Part shown: piece after piece, positions 13,775 to 21,624 of the stretch | Layout of the letters: each line of letters begins with the position of its first letter | Position numbering within the stretch: the stretch's first letter is position 1 | Source: Desulfovibrio psychrotolerans | Lineage (GTDB): Bacteria; Desulfobacterota; Desulfovibrionia; Desulfovibrionales; Desulfovibrionaceae | Direction of reading: 5' to 3' | Assembly: GCF_013340305.1 (NCBI RefSeq) | Contig: NZ_BLVP01000043.1 | Coordinates: 1-64,000 of the forward strand | Length of the DNA: 64,000 bases | The notes under the pieces: model-generated | Databases searched by the model: none | What the model saw: only the letters and a program-made list of their open reading frames with translations | What the model was told of the DNA's origin: nothing | Made by a program: the position numbers and the translations under genes

Positions 13775-15441
13775 CCTTCCAGCACCCGTAAAAACTTGCC
13801 CGCCTTGGCAAGGGTTTCCGCGTATTCACGTTCAGGGTCAGAATCCGCCACAATGCCGCTCCCCGCAAAAAAACTCAGCGTCTCCGCCTGCTCATCGTAC
13901 CATCCCGTGCGTATGGCTATGCTGCTGTCCATGGTGCGCGCATCCTCCACACAGAAGACGCTGCCGCAATACAGGTCACGGCTGTGCGGCTCCAGCCGGT
14001 CAATAATGCGCATGGTACGCCGCTTGGGGCATCCGGTCACGGAGCCGCCGGGAAAGGCGTCCAGCAGCAGGTCCAGACAGGTGGCATCCTGCCGCAGGGT
14101 GCCGCGCACATCAGAGTACATCTGAATGAGCGAATCCACTACAAAGGTGGCTTTATGCCTCGGCACATGCACGCTGCCATACTCGCAGCGGGTGGAAATA
14201 TCGTTGCGGATAAGGTCCGTGATCATAGAAAGTTCCGCGCTCTCCTTGGGCGACTCCGTGAGCAGCCGCTCCATGCCGGGCACATAGTCCCCCTGCCACG
14301 AACCGCCCCATTCCCCCGAACCCTCCGATTGTCCCGCTGCAGCCCCCCCCGGCACAGCATTCCCCCGCAAAGCGCGCGCCTCTCCCGCCCCGGCACTTGC
14401 TCCGAATGCCAGCGTCCCTTTAATGGGCTGTGCCAGCACCTCCCCCGCACGCACCCGCACAAACCGTTCCGGCGAGGTGGAGAGCACGCGCAAGGCACCT
14501 CCCTGCCCCTGCGCACCGCCCACGGTGTTCAGCCAGGCGTGAAACGGGGCGGGCGAGGTCTCCCAAAGGTGCAGGAACAGCCGCAGCGGATCAAATCCCG
14601 TCCCGTGCAGGTCCGCCATGAATTTGATGGAGAGGTTCAGTTGGTAGGTGTCGCCGTTGCGGATGCACTCCAGCACCTCCTCCACGCCGCGCATGTAGGC
14701 GGCGGCGTCCAGCGACCGGGCAATACGGCCTTTCCACGCCGGAGAAGCCCCGGTCCATGCCTGCTGCGTCCCGCCGCTCCGTCCGTCCCCGGCGTCCCCG
14801 GCGTACTTGGCGTACTTGGCGTACTTGGCATCCGGTGCGGAAACGGAAAAACGGGCGCACACATCTTCCAGCGCGCGCAGCCGTTCGTGCCGCGCCTCTT
14901 CCGCCGCATGGCACTCCACCAGCACTGTTCCCCGTCCCGCCGGGCTATCCTCGGTTTTCGGGCTATTCGGGCCATCCTGACTCCCGTGGCTCCCGTGACT
15001 TCCGTAGCTTCCGTAGCTCCTGCGGTCATCGGCAGCAGCAGGGGTCAGATACAGCAGCACCGCATACTGGCGCACATGTCCTTGCGGTAGCGACTGCGGT
15101 TTGGCACTGGCAATACCGTAACGGGTCAATCCGTAGGTGTAGGCAAGATACCCCATGGAAGCAGGCAGCACCCTGCGCAGTGCCTCTCCGGGCACGTCAA
15201 GGCAGAATCCGCGCACCTCCTCCGCAGCGGTACGGGCCGTCACCACCAGTTCCCGCGCCGGGTCCACGCCCACAATGCAGCGCTGCGGTTCTCCCCGCCA
15301 CATCAGTTGCGGTTCTGCCGTGCCCTCACGGGTCACGCCGCCCAGCAGCATGTCTGCACCAAAATCCTGCGCCAGACGCAGGAACAGGGCGGGCAGTGCC
15401 GCGACGCTAACGGTTGTGGAAAAAGCGCAACGCATGGGCAA
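13771..15441 (-). CDS. pabB: aminodeoxychorismate synthase component I
   Basis: 556 residues. The chorismate-binding core is in the C-terminal two thirds: YQLNLSIKF, QPIKGTLAFG, ELSMITDLIRND, DVRGTL, FPGGSVTGCPKRR and FFAGSGIVADS. With PabA it converts chorismate and glutamine to 4-amino-4-deoxychorismate for folate. I call PabB rather than TrpE or another MST enzyme from the operon. The start overlaps the end of pabA by 35 bp; ATG at 15441 or 15435 are both possible. Two low-complexity inserts (SYGSYGSHGSHGS and AKYAKYAKYAGDAGD) come from 9-bp repeats and lengthen the protein beyond the usual 450-480 residues. Confidence 0.9.
   Translation of the reverse strand: MPMRCAFSTTVSVAALPALFLRLAQDFGADMLLGGVTREGTAEPQLMWRGEPQRCIVGVDPARELVVTARTAAEEVRGFCLDVPGEALRRVLPASMGYLAYTYGLTRYGIASAKPQSLPQGHVRQYAVLLYLTPAAADDRRSYGSYGSHGSHGSQDGPNSPKTEDSPAGRGTVLVECHAAEEARHERLRALEDVCARFSVSAPDAKYAKYAKYAGDAGDGRSGGTQQAWTGASPAWKGRIARSLDAAAYMRGVEEVLECIRNGDTYQLNLSIKFMADLHGTGFDPLRLFLHLWETSPAPFHAWLNTVGGAQGQGGALRVLSTSPERFVRVRAGEVLAQPIKGTLAFGASAGAGEARALRGNAVPGGAAAGQSEGSGEWGGSWQGDYVPGMERLLTESPKESAELSMITDLIRNDISTRCEYGSVHVPRHKATFVVDSLIQMYSDVRGTLRQDATCLDLLLDAFPGGSVTGCPKRRTMRIIDRLEPHSRDLYCGSVFCVEDARTMDSSIAIRTGWYDEQAETLSFFAGSGIVADSDPEREYAETLAKAGKFLRVLEG
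14791..14835 (-). repeat. five 9-bp repeats in pabB (unit ggcgtactt)
   Basis: Units ggcgtcccc, three exact ggcgtactt and ggcatccgg. They encode the KYAKYAKYAGDAG stretch, lie in a linker ahead of the catalytic core and preserve the frame. Confidence 0.9.
14981..15025 (-). repeat. five 9-bp repeats in pabB (unit cttccgtag)
   Basis: Units ctcccgtgg, ctcccgtga, cttccgtag, cttccgtag, ctcctgcgg. They encode RRSYGSYGSHGSHGS, a glycine/serine linker in the N-terminal part of PabB. Confidence 0.9.
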
Positions 15442-16351
15442 TATACCACTCCCCGTCCGGGGTAAGAAACGATTCCGGGTGAAACTGCAATCCCATCAGC
15501 GGGCGCGACTCGTGACACAGCCCCATAACAATACCGGCCCCGCCATATGCCACTGGTTCCACAGATTCCACGGACTCCACAGGCTCCACAGACTCCGGGG
15601 GCACACGTGATTTCCCGGCGATCACGGCGTTCGCGGATTGCACGGGGTTCCCAGACTCGACGGACTCGGCGGAACTCAGGGACGCCGCACACTCGACAGA
15701 CTTGGCAGTGTCAACAGACTTAGCTGCCTTGCTAGGTTCGACAGCCTTGCCAATCCCGACAAAATTGCCAGCCTCAACAGGCTTGTCAGCCCCGACAGTC
15801 CCGACAGGCTTGGCAAGCACCACAGATCCCTGTACCCCGGCAGTGCAGCCTTCCGGCGTCTCGTCTTCCTCCGGGCACAGCGTGGCAATAACGCGCAGAC
15901 CCTGCCCCAGACGCGAGCAGTGCAACGAATGATACCGCGCAACCCTACGCCCCCTGCCTTCCATGACAATGCGGGCCTGCTTGCCGTGCACGCCGCCCGC
16001 CCCGTTTTGCGGGTGCGCGGGCAGCCGCGCCGTTTCGCCCCCGAAGTGATGATTCAGTACCTGCATCCCCATGCAGATACCCAGCACAGGCACACCGCTG
16101 TCTATAATGTCCGCATAAGCGGGATACTCGCGCGGATGCCCCGGCCCCGGCGAAATGACCACCAGATCGGGCCTTGTACCTGTTCTGCTCTCCGGCCAAC
16201 TATCCGGCCAGCAATCCGGCCCGCCGTTCCGTCGTATGTCCCGCAGCCGCGCATAGGGCACCACCTGCACCTGCCCCCCGGTGGCTGCCACCAGCAGGTG
16301 CTCCAGATTGCGGGTAAAGCTGTCGTTGTTGTCCGCCAGCAGAATGCGCAC
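15407..16351 (-). CDS. pabA: aminodeoxychorismate synthase glutaminase with a long insert
   Basis: 314 residues from a GTG start at 16351, five bases after the pgeF stop. It is a class I glutamine amidotransferase: DNNDSFTRNL at the N-terminus, ISPGPGHPRE, nucleophile Cys93 in GICMGMQ, and His291/Glu293 in LQFHPESF complete the triad. It supplies ammonia to PabB. Typical PabA/TrpG proteins have about 190-200 residues; the excess is mainly a Val/Glu/Ser/Ala/Lys-rich insert at about 180-269 (KSVDTAKSVE, VEPVESVESVEPV) encoded by degenerate 9-bp repeats, placed just before the final catalytic strand. Confidence 0.92.
   Translation of the reverse strand: MRILLADNNDSFTRNLEHLLVAATGGQVQVVPYARLRDIRRNGGPDCWPDSWPESRTGTRPDLVVISPGPGHPREYPAYADIIDSGVPVLGICMGMQVLNHHFGGETARLPAHPQNGAGGVHGKQARIVMEGRGRRVARYHSLHCSRLGQGLRVIATLCPEEDETPEGCTAGVQGSVVLAKPVGTVGADKPVEAGNFVGIGKAVEPSKAAKSVDTAKSVECAASLSSAESVESGNPVQSANAVIAGKSRVPPESVEPVESVESVEPVAYGGAGIVMGLCHESRPLMGLQFHPESFLTPDGEWYIAHALRFFHNR
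15550..15821 (-). repeat. long degenerate 9-bp repeat tract in pabA
   Basis: Begins ccactggtt, ccacagatt, ccacggact, ccacaggct, ccacagact and, after a less regular part, resumes as tcgacagac, ttggcagtg, tcaacagac and related units to about 15821. The consensus is close to tcgacagac. It encodes the low-complexity insert of PabA. Confidence 0.85.
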
Positions 16352-16355
16352 GCGG

Positions 16356-17108
16356 CTACTCCGCCGTTATCCAGATAAGGGAAGCCTGCCGCCCGCACCG
16401 GTTTTCCCTGCGGTAGGAAAAGAACATCCCCTCAAGGGTGTGGGTGCACAGGTCCAGCCCAAAGATGCTCCCCTCGCTCAGTCCCGCCTGCATAAGCTGA
16501 TGCCGGGTCAGGCTCCACAGGTCCATGGTCCGCGCAGCAGCGTCATGCCATCGGGTCCAGTCCGGCCCCCACTCCATGCTAAAGTTCACGAACTCCGCCA
16601 TGGCGGGGCCAAGGCTCGGTCCGCGCACCGCCCGCACGTCTGCCGGATCCAGCCCGTAGCGCTCGCAGAACCGCGCCACGCCCGTCTGCACAAACCCCAT
16701 GCGGTTGCCCCGCCAGCCCGCATGCAGCGCGGCAATATGCCCGCCACCGGCATGGGCCAGCAGAATGGGCTGGCAATCCGCCGTCTTAATGACCAGCACC
16801 CTACCCGGTTCATCCGTGGCGGCACCGTCTGCCTCTGTGGTCCCGGGCGCATCCGGCGGTACGGAAGACGGGTCAAACACCAGTACGTCTCCGTGCACCT
16901 GCTTCAGTTCACACCACGAATCCACCCCCAGCCCCGCCATGAGCAGCCGCCTGTTTTCCGCCACCGTATCCGGGGCATCGCCCACGTCATGCGAAATATT
17001 GGCCCCGCCAAAAGGCCCCTCCCCGCCCGCACCGCCGCACCGGGTCTGAAAGGCGCAGCGCACGGAATCAATGCCGGGAAAGCGGAACGGAATATAGTCT
17101 ACAGCCAT
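16356..17108 (-). CDS. pgeF: laccase-domain protein (polyphenol oxidase / purine nucleoside phosphorylase family)
   Basis: 250 residues starting MAVDYIPFRF; ATG at 17108 behind AAGGAG. A longer frame to 17153 would lie inside the upstream gene. Signatures are FQTRCGG, NISHDVGDAP, VIKTADCQPILL, ALHAGWRGN and a late VRGPSLGPA, which include the His/Cys/His zinc ligands of the YfiH/LACC1 family. Enzymes of this family act on purine nucleosides, and the E. coli member corrects misincorporated L-Ser in peptidoglycan. The start overlaps the end of the cyclo-ligase gene by 10 bp. Confidence 0.9.
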   Translation of the reverse strand: MAVDYIPFRFPGIDSVRCAFQTRCGGAGGEGPFGGANISHDVGDAPDTVAENRRLLMAGLGVDSWCELKQVHGDVLVFDPSSVPPDAPGTTEADGAATDEPGRVLVIKTADCQPILLAHAGGGHIAALHAGWRGNRMGFVQTGVARFCERYGLDPADVRAVRGPSLGPAMAEFVNFSMEWGPDWTRWHDAAARTMDLWSLTRHQLMQAGLSEGSIFGLDLCTHTLEGMFFSYRRENRCGRQASLIWITAE

Positions 17109-17683
17109 AGGAACTCCTTCTCTGTGCACAGCGCGTGTACGGGTCTGTCCCACGGGTCGGCGGGTATGGCGGGCACAACCTGAAAGGCGTGAGCAAAGCC
17201 CACCAGCACAGTGCCGCTCATGGAGGGGTGCGCCAGATAGCGGTCATAATACCCCGCGCCGAACCCCAGCCTGTTTCCGGCCGTATCAAACCCCACGCCG
17301 GGAATAACCGCCAGCTCCGGACAAAACGCCTGGTCATCAGGCAGCAACGCAGGGCAACGCTCCGCGTCCGGCTCCTTCAGCCCGAACCCACCGGGAACCA
17401 GTTCATCCTCTCCGCCGCACAGGGCAAGGCACATCTCTCCCCTGCACTGCGGATTCACGCGCGGCAGCAGCACGCTTTTTCCTTCCGTCCACGCCCTGCG
17501 CGCCAGCAGCGTGGTGTCCAGTTCATTGCGCAGCGGCATGTACAGCAAAACCTGCCGCGCCCTGCGCCACAGGTCCTGCGCCAAAAGACGCTCCTGCGCG
17601 GCCACGCCGTTCTCCTGCGCCGTCTCCGGCGGCAGGGCATCCCGCAAGGCCAGCAGTGTTTTCCGTAGCGACTGCTTATTCAT
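17099..17683 (-). CDS. ygfA: 5-formyltetrahydrofolate cyclo-ligase
   Basis: 194 residues. The family shows MNKQSLRKTLLALRDAL at the N-terminus, YMPLRNELDT in the middle and the nucleotide/folate loop GVGFDTAGNRLGFGAGYYDR. It converts 5-formyl-THF to 5,10-methenyl-THF with ATP. It is the first gene of the folate operon that continues into pgeF, pabA, pabB and pabC with overlaps at nearly every junction. The promoter should lie in the repeat-rich 360 bp upstream. Confidence 0.93.
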   Translation of the reverse strand: MNKQSLRKTLLALRDALPPETAQENGVAAQERLLAQDLWRRARQVLLYMPLRNELDTTLLARRAWTEGKSVLLPRVNPQCRGEMCLALCGGEDELVPGGFGLKEPDAERCPALLPDDQAFCPELAVIPGVGFDTAGNRLGFGAGYYDRYLAHPSMSGTVLVGFAHAFQVVPAIPADPWDRPVHALCTEKEFLWL

Positions 17684-18044
17684 CAGGTGCCATCATATAT
17701 ATTGTACTCATCAGATTCCATCAGGCTCATTCTAATCCCCCCCCAACTCGCCCGAACTCTTATTGCCTTGTTCAACCCTGTTGAATCCCGTTCAGTCCAG
17801 ATCAGTCCTATGCAACCAGTTCACCCAGTTCACCCAGTTCAATCCAGTTCGATCAAGACCAGCCAAATTCAGTCCAGTTCAGCCTCGTCCGGTTTCGTCC
17901 ACAATCGTCCACACTCGTCCGGTCCCGTTTTCCCAATGGCCGAAAAAACTATTGTGACGCCGCATCCCCCTGCGATACTGTGAACACGGCAAACACCGGA
18001 GCAAATACCGCCCGGTGCCGCGACCCTAACAAGGAACGTACTCC
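17684..18044. repeat. intergenic region with 9/10-bp repeat tract
   Basis: Between the divergent starts of the cyclo-ligase and metallophosphoesterase genes. From about 17767 to 17925 it is a mosaic of related units: ccagttcac repeated three times, then a period of 10 with cgtccggttt, cgtccacaat, cgtccacact, cgtccggtcc. Promoters for both flanking genes must lie in or around it, but I see no convincing -35/-10 pair. Confidence 0.8.
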
Positions 18045-18716
18045 ATGCAAAGCGGCGAATACTGGATCGGATTCGGCGACATCCACGACGACATATCACG
18101 CATTCACGCCATTCCCGGCATCCGGCAGGCCGCAGGCGTCATCCTTTCCGGCGACCTCACCGTGGGCGGCAGCGTGAAGCAGGCAGAGCGGGTTCTGCGC
18201 GCCGTGGCGGAAGTAAACCAAACCGTCTACGCCCAGATAGGCAACATGGACCGTGCGGAGGTCACCACCTATCTGGAGGAGAACGGCTGGAACATCCACA
18301 TCCGCTCGCGCGAGATTGCTCCCGGCGTAGGGCTGATGGGAGTAGGCACATCCACCTTCACCCCCTTCGGCACGCCTTCGGAATTTCCCGACTCCCGCAT
18401 AGCCGAATGGCTTGAACAGGCGTACCGCGATGCGCGCCACTTCCGCCGCCTCATCCTCATCTCGCATACCCCGCCCTTCAATACGGAATGCGACCGCATC
18501 TCCTCCGGCGTGCATGTTGGCAGCCGCGCCGTGCGCGAGTTTATTGAGGAACACCAGCCGGATATTTGCCTGTGCGGGCACATCCACGAATCCCGCGCCA
18601 CCGGCAAGCTGGGCAGGACCACACTGATCAACACGGGCACCCTTTCTGCGGGCGGGTATGCCGTCATCCGCAATATGGCTGAGGGATTGCAGGCGGAACT
18701 GCACATGCTGGCATGA
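18045..18716 (+). CDS. metallophosphoesterase (YfcE/Icc-like)
   Basis: 223 residues. The calcineurin-like metal ligands are all visible: GFGDIHDD, LSGDLT, QIGNMDR (in place of GNHD), SHTPPFNT and LCGHIHES. The GNMD variant occurs in small stand-alone phosphodiesterases of this superfamily. The substrate cannot be read from sequence; related enzymes act on cyclic nucleotides or nucleotide sugars. It is a single gene followed by the initiator tRNA. Confidence 0.88.
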   Translation: MQSGEYWIGFGDIHDDISRIHAIPGIRQAAGVILSGDLTVGGSVKQAERVLRAVAEVNQTVYAQIGNMDRAEVTTYLEENGWNIHIRSREIAPGVGLMGVGTSTFTPFGTPSEFPDSRIAEWLEQAYRDARHFRRLILISHTPPFNTECDRISSGVHVGSRAVREFIEEHQPDICLCGHIHESRATGKLGRTTLINTGTLSAGGYAVIRNMAEGLQAELHMLA

Positions 18717-18741
18717 AATTCATGTTTTTCCAATTTTCTGA

Positions 18742-18770
18742 TTGACAGTGCCGGGGCGTATGTATACATA
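18742..18770 (+). promoter_or_regulatory. probable promoter for initiator tRNA and infA
   Basis: A perfect TTGACA at 18742-18747 is followed after 15-17 bp by TATACATA-like sequence at 18763-18770. It lies about 60 bp upstream of the mature tRNA 5' end. Confidence 0.55.
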
Positions 18771-18828
18771 TGTCGTCCCTGAGCGGGAACGCCTTTCAGG
18801 CGCAGCCTGCTTCAACAAAGCTACATGA

Positions 18829-18905
<77 letters not shown>

Positions 18906-19026
18906 AATTTACCCCCCTGTTCCGGCTGTACCGGCAGGGGGGTTCATCTTTTTCCCAACGGCAAGTTTCTTTCCGCATCGATTCGCAGATGGTCACGGAA
19001 CCTGCCCTTTTCCCAAGGAGGACGCC

Positions 19027-19245
19027 ATGGCCAAAGAAGACGCCATTGCAGTGAACGGCCAGGTGATGGAAGCCCTGCCCAACGCCATGTTCAAGGTACA
19101 ACTTGAAAACGGTCTGGAAACGCTGGCCCACATATCCGGCAAGATGCGCAAATTCCGTATCCGGGTTCTTCCCGGCGACACGGTGACTGTGGAACTTTCG
19201 CCCTACGACCTTTCCCGCGGACGCATCACCTTCCGCCCCCGGTAG
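19027..19245 (+). CDS. infA: translation initiation factor IF-1
   Basis: 72 residues, ATG at 19027 behind AAGGAGGACGCC. The single S1/OB-fold shows [39 protein letters not shown] and [11 protein letters not shown], all standard for IF-1, which binds the 30S A site during initiation. Full length; followed by a strong terminator. Confidence 0.97.
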   Translation: MAKEDAIAVNGQVMEALPNAMFKVQLENGLETLAHISGKMRKFRIRVLPGDTVTVELSPYDLSRGRITFRPR

Positions 19246-19285
19246 GGTAGTAGGGTAGGTTTTCAACCGACAGACCTGCGACGCA

Positions 19286-19325
19286 AAACAGCCCCCCGGC
19301 TCCGAAAGGAACCGGGGGGCTGTTT
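19286..19325 (+). terminator. strong bidirectional terminator after infA
   Basis: AAACAGCCCCCCGG and CCGGGGGGCTGTTT form a stem with an inner CTCC/GGAA mispaired part and GAAA loop. It can serve infA on the plus strand and the UPF0210 gene on the minus strand. Confidence 0.9.
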
Positions 19326-19380
19326 GTCATATCTACGTGCCGTTTACGCTGAGCGCGCCAGCCGTATACGCCCGGAAACG

Positions 19381-20751
19381 TCAGTTTTTCAGGCTGTGTA
19401 TGGGGGCCGGAATACGCCCGCCCAGCTTGATGAAGGTATCTGCCGTGCCGCCGGGAACCGCCATGATGCGCGCCTCGCCCAGCAGACCGCCAAAGCTGAC
19501 CAGATCGCCCACCACCTTGCCCGGCACGGGAATAATGCGCACGGCCGTGGTCTTGTTGTTGATCATGCCTATGGCCATCTCATCCGCGATAATGGCGGAA
19601 AGCGTGGTGGCAGAGGTGGCACCGGGAACAGCCACCATGTCCAGCCCCACGGAGCACACGCTGGTCATGGCTTCCAGCTTTTCCATGGTCAGCGCGCCCG
19701 ATGCGGCTGCGGCGGCAATGCTGGAATCTTCGGAAACCGGAATGAACGCGCCGGAAAGCCCGCCCACATGGGAAGAGGCAAACGCCCCGCCCTTCTTCAC
19801 CGCGTCATTAAGCATGGCAAGCACGGCGGTGGAGCCCGGAGCCCCGATGGACGAAAGCCCGATGCTCTGGAAGATTTCACCCACGGAGTCACCCACCTCT
19901 GGGGTAGGCGCCAGCGAAAGGTCTGCCACACCGAAAGGCAGCCCAAGGCGGTTTGCCACCTCGGACCCGATAATCTCGCCCACACGCGTGACCTTGAAGG
20001 CCGTGCGCTTGATCACTTCGGCAATATCGCTCAGCGTGCGGTTCGGATTGCTCTCCATGGCCCGGTCAATGGCCTTCTTCACCACGCCGGGACCGGAAAC
20101 GCCGACGTTGATTACTACCTCCGGCTCACCCACACCGAGATACGCGCCCGCCATGAAAGGCACATCCTGCGGAATGTTGGCAAAAACCACCAGCTTGGCG
20201 CAGCCTATGGCGTCGCGGTCTGCGGAACGCTCGGCTATGGCCTTGATGGTTTCGCCCATCAGGGCCACGGCGTCCATGTTTATGCCGCTGCGCGAGGAGG
20301 CCACGTTAATGGAGGAGCAAACACAATCGGTTACGGACAAAGCTTCCGGCAATGAATCGATAAGCGCCCGGTCACCTCTCGTCATGCCCTTTTCCACCAG
20401 CGCGCCGAATCCGCCCAGAAAGTTCACGCCTGCTGCCTTGGCGGCTTCATCCAGCACCTTGCAGGCGCGTACCATCTGGTCCGGCGAAAACGAGGCGCAC
20501 ACCACCCCCATGGGACTCACGCTGATGCGCTTGTTCACCACGGGAATACCGTATTTATCGCCCACCTCATCGCAGGTTGCCACCAGCTTTTCGGCATAGC
20601 GGTGAATCTTGGCCCGCACCTTGTCTGCAAAGGTGTCGAAATTGTCGCTGGCGCAGTCAAAAAGGCTCACGCCCAGCGTGACGGTGCGCACGTCCAGATG
20701 TTCGTTGCGCAGCATGTTCAGCGTGCTGAGTACTTCACGATCCGTCAGCAT
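19381..20751 (-). CDS. UPF0210 (DUF711, PFL-like) family protein
   Basis: 456 residues, full length. Characteristic stretches are VNKRISVSPMGVVCASF, SINVASSRSGINMDAV, VNVGVSGPGVVKKA, SIGAPGSTAVLAMLNDAVKKGG and VPGKVVGDLVSFGGLLGEA. The family has a formate-acetyltransferase-like fold but no established activity. Members are regularly found beside an ACT-domain protein (UPF0237), as here: the ACT gene is 118 bp upstream on the same strand, implying one unit. Confidence 0.93.
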   Translation of the reverse strand: MLTDREVLSTLNMLRNEHLDVRTVTLGVSLFDCASDNFDTFADKVRAKIHRYAEKLVATCDEVGDKYGIPVVNKRISVSPMGVVCASFSPDQMVRACKVLDEAAKAAGVNFLGGFGALVEKGMTRGDRALIDSLPEALSVTDCVCSSINVASSRSGINMDAVALMGETIKAIAERSADRDAIGCAKLVVFANIPQDVPFMAGAYLGVGEPEVVINVGVSGPGVVKKAIDRAMESNPNRTLSDIAEVIKRTAFKVTRVGEIIGSEVANRLGLPFGVADLSLAPTPEVGDSVGEIFQSIGLSSIGAPGSTAVLAMLNDAVKKGGAFASSHVGGLSGAFIPVSEDSSIAAAAASGALTMEKLEAMTSVCSVGLDMVAVPGATSATTLSAIIADEMAIGMINNKTTAVRIIPVPGKVVGDLVSFGGLLGEARIMAVPGGTADTFIKLGGRIPAPIHSLKN

Positions 20752-20869
20752 ATTCGGTTCCTTATCTGAAAAAACGTTTTGATCCCGGCTTGGCGTACCC
20801 GCGGCTTACCGAGCGGCTCCTCGTGCGCGATGAACCGGGCATATTCCGGCCATTCTTCGCCTATACGGC

Positions 20870-21433
20870 TCAGACGGGCTGCACCCGGTGCACTGCCTCA
20901 AAAATATCCCGGTGCTGCATGCCCACACGCACCTGCAGCACGTCCGCAGCGGCACGCAGCTCCGCGCGCAGGGCGGCAGGGTCCACATGGTGGGGCAGCG
21001 CCACCTCGTACACGATGAGTGCCTGCCCGTTACTCTTGCCACCGGGCATAACGGCCTTCAGATTCTCTATGTTCACCTTATTGCGGGCGAACACGCCCGT
21101 TATGCCGGAAATAAGGCCGGGACGGTCCGGACCGTCCACCGTCACCACAAAGGGTTCCGCCGCGCCATCGTTCCACTTCACGCCGTCGAACAGCCGGGTG
21201 GTCACCGCAAGGTCCACGTTACGGGTCTTGAGTCCCGCTTCCAGCTTGGCGTGCAGGGTTTCCAGCGCCAGCGCCTTCGGCACGTCCACAATAAGAATGG
21301 CGGCAAATTCGCTGTGCAGGATGGTCTGGCTCACTTCATCGATATTACAATCCAGTTCGGTCATGAGGCTGGAAACCGCATGCACGATTCCGGGGCAGTC
21401 CCGCCCCAGAAAGGATACGACTGCTTTATACAT
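20870..21433 (-). CDS. tandem ACT-domain protein (GcvR-like)
   Basis: 187 residues; I start at ATG 21433 (MYKAVVSFLG) behind AGGAG rather than the longer frame to 21547, which would run through a terminator. Two ACT domains are visible: FLGRDCPGIVHAVSSLMTEL (about 7-26) and VDGPDRPGLISGITGVFARN (about 96-115). ACT pairs bind amino acids or partner proteins. The partner is probably the UPF0210 protein encoded next. Confidence 0.88.
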   Translation of the reverse strand: MYKAVVSFLGRDCPGIVHAVSSLMTELDCNIDEVSQTILHSEFAAILIVDVPKALALETLHAKLEAGLKTRNVDLAVTTRLFDGVKWNDGAAEPFVVTVDGPDRPGLISGITGVFARNKVNIENLKAVMPGGKSNGQALIVYEVALPHHVDPAALRAELRAAADVLQVRVGMQHRDIFEAVHRVQPV

Positions 21434-21502
21434 CAGGGTGCTCCTGTCTACGAGAATATACCGCGAGACCATCTTAGGCATCGGCCCCGATGTCAAGAAA
21501 AT

Positions 21503-21535
21503 CATCCCGCCACCGGAAATACCGATGGCGGGATG
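21503..21535 (-). terminator. terminator of the Zn/Cd ATPase gene
   Basis: CATCCCGCCA and TGGCGGGATG form a 10-bp perfect stem followed on the minus strand by ATTTTCTT. It lies about 90 bp after the ATPase stop and upstream of the ACT gene start. Confidence 0.8.
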
Positions 21536-21624
21536 TCTATTGTACACTCGCTGCGGCAGCCATAGCCTGAGAGGGCCGTATGGCGTTCGCGTCAGGTTCG
21601 CAGCAGGCCCGCGTCAGGACCGAA

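Noticed and set aside
14791-15821. Frameshifts or assembly errors as the cause of odd PabA and PabB linkers
   Set aside because: All inserts are multiples of three, both frames stay open, and catalytic motifs on both sides are intact.
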